64,000 bases of DNA from contig NZ_CP024903.1 of assembly GCF_003330765.1 (NCBI RefSeq), forward strand, positions 1,922,001-1,986,000, read 5' to 3'. Position numbers and translations under genes: made by a program. The notes beneath the pieces were generated by a model. The model did no database searches, was not told where the DNA came from, and worked only from the letters and a program-made list of their open reading frames with translations. The DNA is from Burkholderia pyrrocinia (GTDB lineage Bacteria > Pseudomonadota > Gammaproteobacteria > Burkholderiales > Burkholderiaceae). Below are positions 62,117 through 64,000 of this stretch, one piece after another (position 1 is the first letter of the stretch; each line of letters begins with the position of its first letter).

Positions 62117-63301
62117 TTGGACGTTCGCGTGTACCTGCTGGCCACCGCCGTGTTCCTGGCCGGCGTCGCCGAAAACATCTGCGTCGGCATCCTGCCGGCC
62201 ATCTCCGCCGGCCTTCACGTGTCGATCGCGGCCGCCGGTCAACTCACCACGATCTTCTCCGCCGTGTTCGCACTGGCCGCGCTCGTCGCGGCCGCCGGTG
62301 TCGCGCGCGTCGAGCGGCGCACCGCGCTGCTCGCATCGCTCGGCGCGTTCGCGGCCGCGAACCTGTTCGCCGCGGCGAGCCCCGGCTATGCGAGCCTGTT
62401 CGCCGCACGCGTGCTGATGGCCGCGAGTTGCGCGACGCTGATCCTCGTCGCGACGCGATTCGCGGCCGAACTCGCGCCCGCCTCGCAACGCGGCCGCGCG
62501 ATCGGCATCGTGTTCATGGGAATCAGCGCGTCGCTCGTGCTCGGCGTGCCGAGCGGGATGCGGATCGCCGAATGGGCCGGCTGGCGCGCAGTGTTCGTGT
62601 CGATCGCCGTGCCCGCGCTGCCGCTCGGGATCTGGCTCGGCCGCCGGCTGCCGCGCATCGCGCCGGCCGCTGCCACGGTCGTGCCGGATGCGACCGGCAC
62701 GCCGGCCACGCCGTCGTATCGCGCCGCGCTCGCGCGCCCGCGGCTGCTGGCCGCGCAACTCGTCTCCATCGCGATGATCGGCGGACATTTCACGCTATTT
62801 GCGTATCTCACGCCGTATCTGCAGGCCGTGCTGTCGCCCGGCGCGGCCGCGCTCGAAGGCTTGTACGTCGCGTTCGGAATCGCCGGCGTGACCGGCGCGT
62901 GGCTCGGCGGACTGTGCTCCGACCGGCTCGGCGCGTCGCGCGCGCTGTGCGCGTGCCCGGCCGTGTTTCTCGTCGCGATGGCCGTGCTGCCGGCGGCCGG
63001 CGCGTCGCCGCTGTCGTTCGTGCCCGCGATGATGCTGTGGGGCGGCATCAGCTGGTCGATCTCGCCGATCGTGCAGAACTACCTGATCCACACCGCGCCG
63101 TCGCTGGCCGATGCGAGCGTCGGCATCAATGTGTCGGCCATGCACGCGGGCGTCGCGCTCGGTTCGGCGCTCGGCGGCGTGCTCGTCGGGCACGATGCGC
63201 TGCGCGTCACGCCGTGGGCCGGATGCCTGCTCGTGGCCGTCGCACTGGCGTGCGCGTGCGTCGCGGCCTGGCCCGCGCGGCAGGCCGCGCGCGCATCGTG
63301 A
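62117..63301 (+). CDS. MFS exporter (Cmx/CmlA-like)
   Basis: A 394-residue, 12-helix MFS protein: YLLATAVFLAGVAENICVGI in helix 1, AGVARVERRTALLASLGAFA, GRAIGIVFMGISASLVLGVP (antiporter motif C region) and GLYVAFGIAGVTGAWLGGLC. This resembles the DHA1 chloramphenicol/arabinose exporter group (Cmx, AraJ). The loop 2-3 motif is weak (VERRT rather than DRxGRR). The TTG start at 62117 has AGGAGG eight bases upstream. Substrate is unknown. Confidence 0.88.
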   Translation: MDVRVYLLATAVFLAGVAENICVGILPAISAGLHVSIAAAGQLTTIFSAVFALAALVAAAGVARVERRTALLASLGAFAAANLFAAASPGYASLFAARVLMAASCATLILVATRFAAELAPASQRGRAIGIVFMGISASLVLGVPSGMRIAEWAGWRAVFVSIAVPALPLGIWLGRRLPRIAPAAATVVPDATGTPATPSYRAALARPRLLAAQLVSIAMIGGHFTLFAYLTPYLQAVLSPGAAALEGLYVAFGIAGVTGAWLGGLCSDRLGASRALCACPAVFLVAMAVLPAAGASPLSFVPAMMLWGGISWSISPIVQNYLIHTAPSLADASVGINVSAMHAGVALGSALGGVLVGHDALRVTPWAGCLLVAVALACACVAAWPARQAARAS

Positions 63302-63357
63302 CGGGCCGCGCGGCGCGCTCGCCGGCCTCGCGCACGACGTGTATCATCGCCGCCATC

Positions 63358-63879
63358 ATGCCCATCCGACCGCTTCGTCCGCTCCTGATCTCCACTGCAC
63401 TCGCCGTCTCCCTCGCCGCGCACGCGCAGCAGGTCGGCGTGGTCGCCGACGGCGTCTACTACACGCCGAACACGCATCTGGCGGCAGGCACATCGCTGCA
63501 GGTCCTGCCGGACGACGACAAGGGCATCGCGCACTGCTGCGCGACGATCACCGGGCCCGCCAGCAAGCCCGCCAACCAGATTCTCGACAACCTGCACGAC
63601 GACCGCACGATCGCGGCGTATGCGCTGTCGCTGCCGAAGTCGGTTCCGGCGGACACGCGCGGCTTCGGCGTGGCCGGCTCCGCGCGCTTCGTGCGCCAGG
63701 GCGCGCGCCCGGAAGCCGTGCTCGACGGCGGGCTGCAACTCGCGTTCTCGACCTGCACGTCGATGGAAGGCACCCATTACCTCGGGCGCAAGGTCGGCGC
63801 CAACACGTTGCTCGTGCACCTGTATCAGTACTTCGACGGCGAACTCGAGCCGACCTGCAAGGATCGCGATCTGAAATAG
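63358..63879 (+). CDS. secreted protein of unknown function
   Basis: A 173-residue exported protein: signal peptide MPIRPLRPLLISTALAVSLA ending AAHAQ, then a soluble domain with a CC pair in KGIAHCCATITGPASKP and two further Cys (FSTCTSME, EPTCKDRD), probably disulfide-bonded in the periplasm. I do not recognise the family. It follows the MFS gene after 56 bases and ends 60 bases before a convergent gene. Confidence 0.75.
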   Translation: MPIRPLRPLLISTALAVSLAAHAQQVGVVADGVYYTPNTHLAAGTSLQVLPDDDKGIAHCCATITGPASKPANQILDNLHDDRTIAAYALSLPKSVPADTRGFGVAGSARFVRQGARPEAVLDGGLQLAFSTCTSMEGTHYLGRKVGANTLLVHLYQYFDGELEPTCKDRDLK

Positions 63880-63939
63880 CGGCGCCCGGCCGGCCAGCGG
63901 CATCGCGCCGTTGCCCGCCGACCGTTCACGCCGGCCGCG

Positions 63940-64000
63940 TCACCACGCCTGCCGATAGATCGCCAGCGCGTCGGCCTCCGTCACCTCGCGCGGATTGTTC
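63940..64000 (-). CDS. iron-containing alcohol dehydrogenase, C-terminal end
   Basis: The last 19 codons of a minus-strand gene that enters from the right edge. They read NNPREVTEADALAIYRQAW then stop, which is the common C-terminus of iron-dependent alcohol dehydrogenases (NPRxVTExDxxxIYxxAW). Subfamily and substrate cannot be decided from this fragment. Confidence 0.7.
   Translation of the reverse strand, partial: NNPREVTEADALAIYRQAW

Overview
The window looks like part of a secondary chromosome of a Burkholderia species, probably of the B. cepacia complex. Base composition is very GC-rich, almost every gene is dense with G/C third positions, and LysR regulators, MFS/MHS transporters and orphan substrate-binding proteins alternate in small catabolic modules. 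No tRNA, rRNA, CRISPR array or intact mobile element was seen. Genus assignment is inference from gene content and codon style.

Left part (1-8.5 kb): a minus-strand catabolic set (GMC oxidoreductase, MHS-type permease, cut-off FAD oxidoreductase) faces an IclR regulator. It is followed by a DUF969-DUF979-DUF2891 operon, a candidate two-subunit 5-oxoproline uptake system with an uncharacterised third member. 8.8-13.2 kb is a cyclic-di-GMP island: wspF and wspR without the rest of the Wsp chemosensory operon, next to a convergent GAF-PAS-GGDEF-EAL protein. 13.5-25.5 kb holds regulator/enzyme pairs (LysR-sulfatase, LysR-isochorismatase-like hydrolase), a type II haloacid dehalogenase, an SRPBCC protein, and a LysR/MHS permease/mmsA/mmsB module for 3-hydroxyisobutyrate (valine) oxidation. 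The LysR gene there is translationally coupled to an uncharacterised gene of less GC-rich composition.

25.6-38 kb: small lipoproteins; a decayed MFS gene that carries what looks like an IS200/IS605-type transposon end and still has its terminator; a DUF4397 lipoprotein; an NCS1 permease with a racemase-family enzyme that lacks the first catalytic cysteine; a DHA2 exporter facing a LysR gene; and an orphan sulfonate/nitrate-type binding protein. 37.5-39.9 kb encodes a GtrB-type polyprenyl-phosphate glycosyltransferase and a GT87-type membrane glycosyltransferase.

39.8-50.4 kb is a complete minus-strand Tad/Flp pilus locus: flp, tadV, rcpC, rcpA, a short cpaD-like gene, tadZ, tadA, tadB, tadC, tadD, tadE, tadG. 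The distal seven genes overlap one another by 4-8 bases. A good sigma-70 promoter lies about 240 bases upstream of flp inside a conspicuously AT-rich stretch of roughly 780 bases. Both the Tad pilus and the Wsp island concern surface attachment.

51-64 kb: a peptide-type binding protein, a DUF427 protein, an SsuA-like binding protein, a glycolipid-binding-domain protein, then a polyamine/acid-stress island. In that island an arginine-decarboxylase-type enzyme and PotE (minus) are divergent from an ornithine decarboxylase (plus) that has a promoter with a leader of about 170 bases. A (GGGAGC)7 tandem repeat follows, then an MFS exporter, a secreted protein of unknown function, and the last codons of an iron-containing alcohol dehydrogenase.
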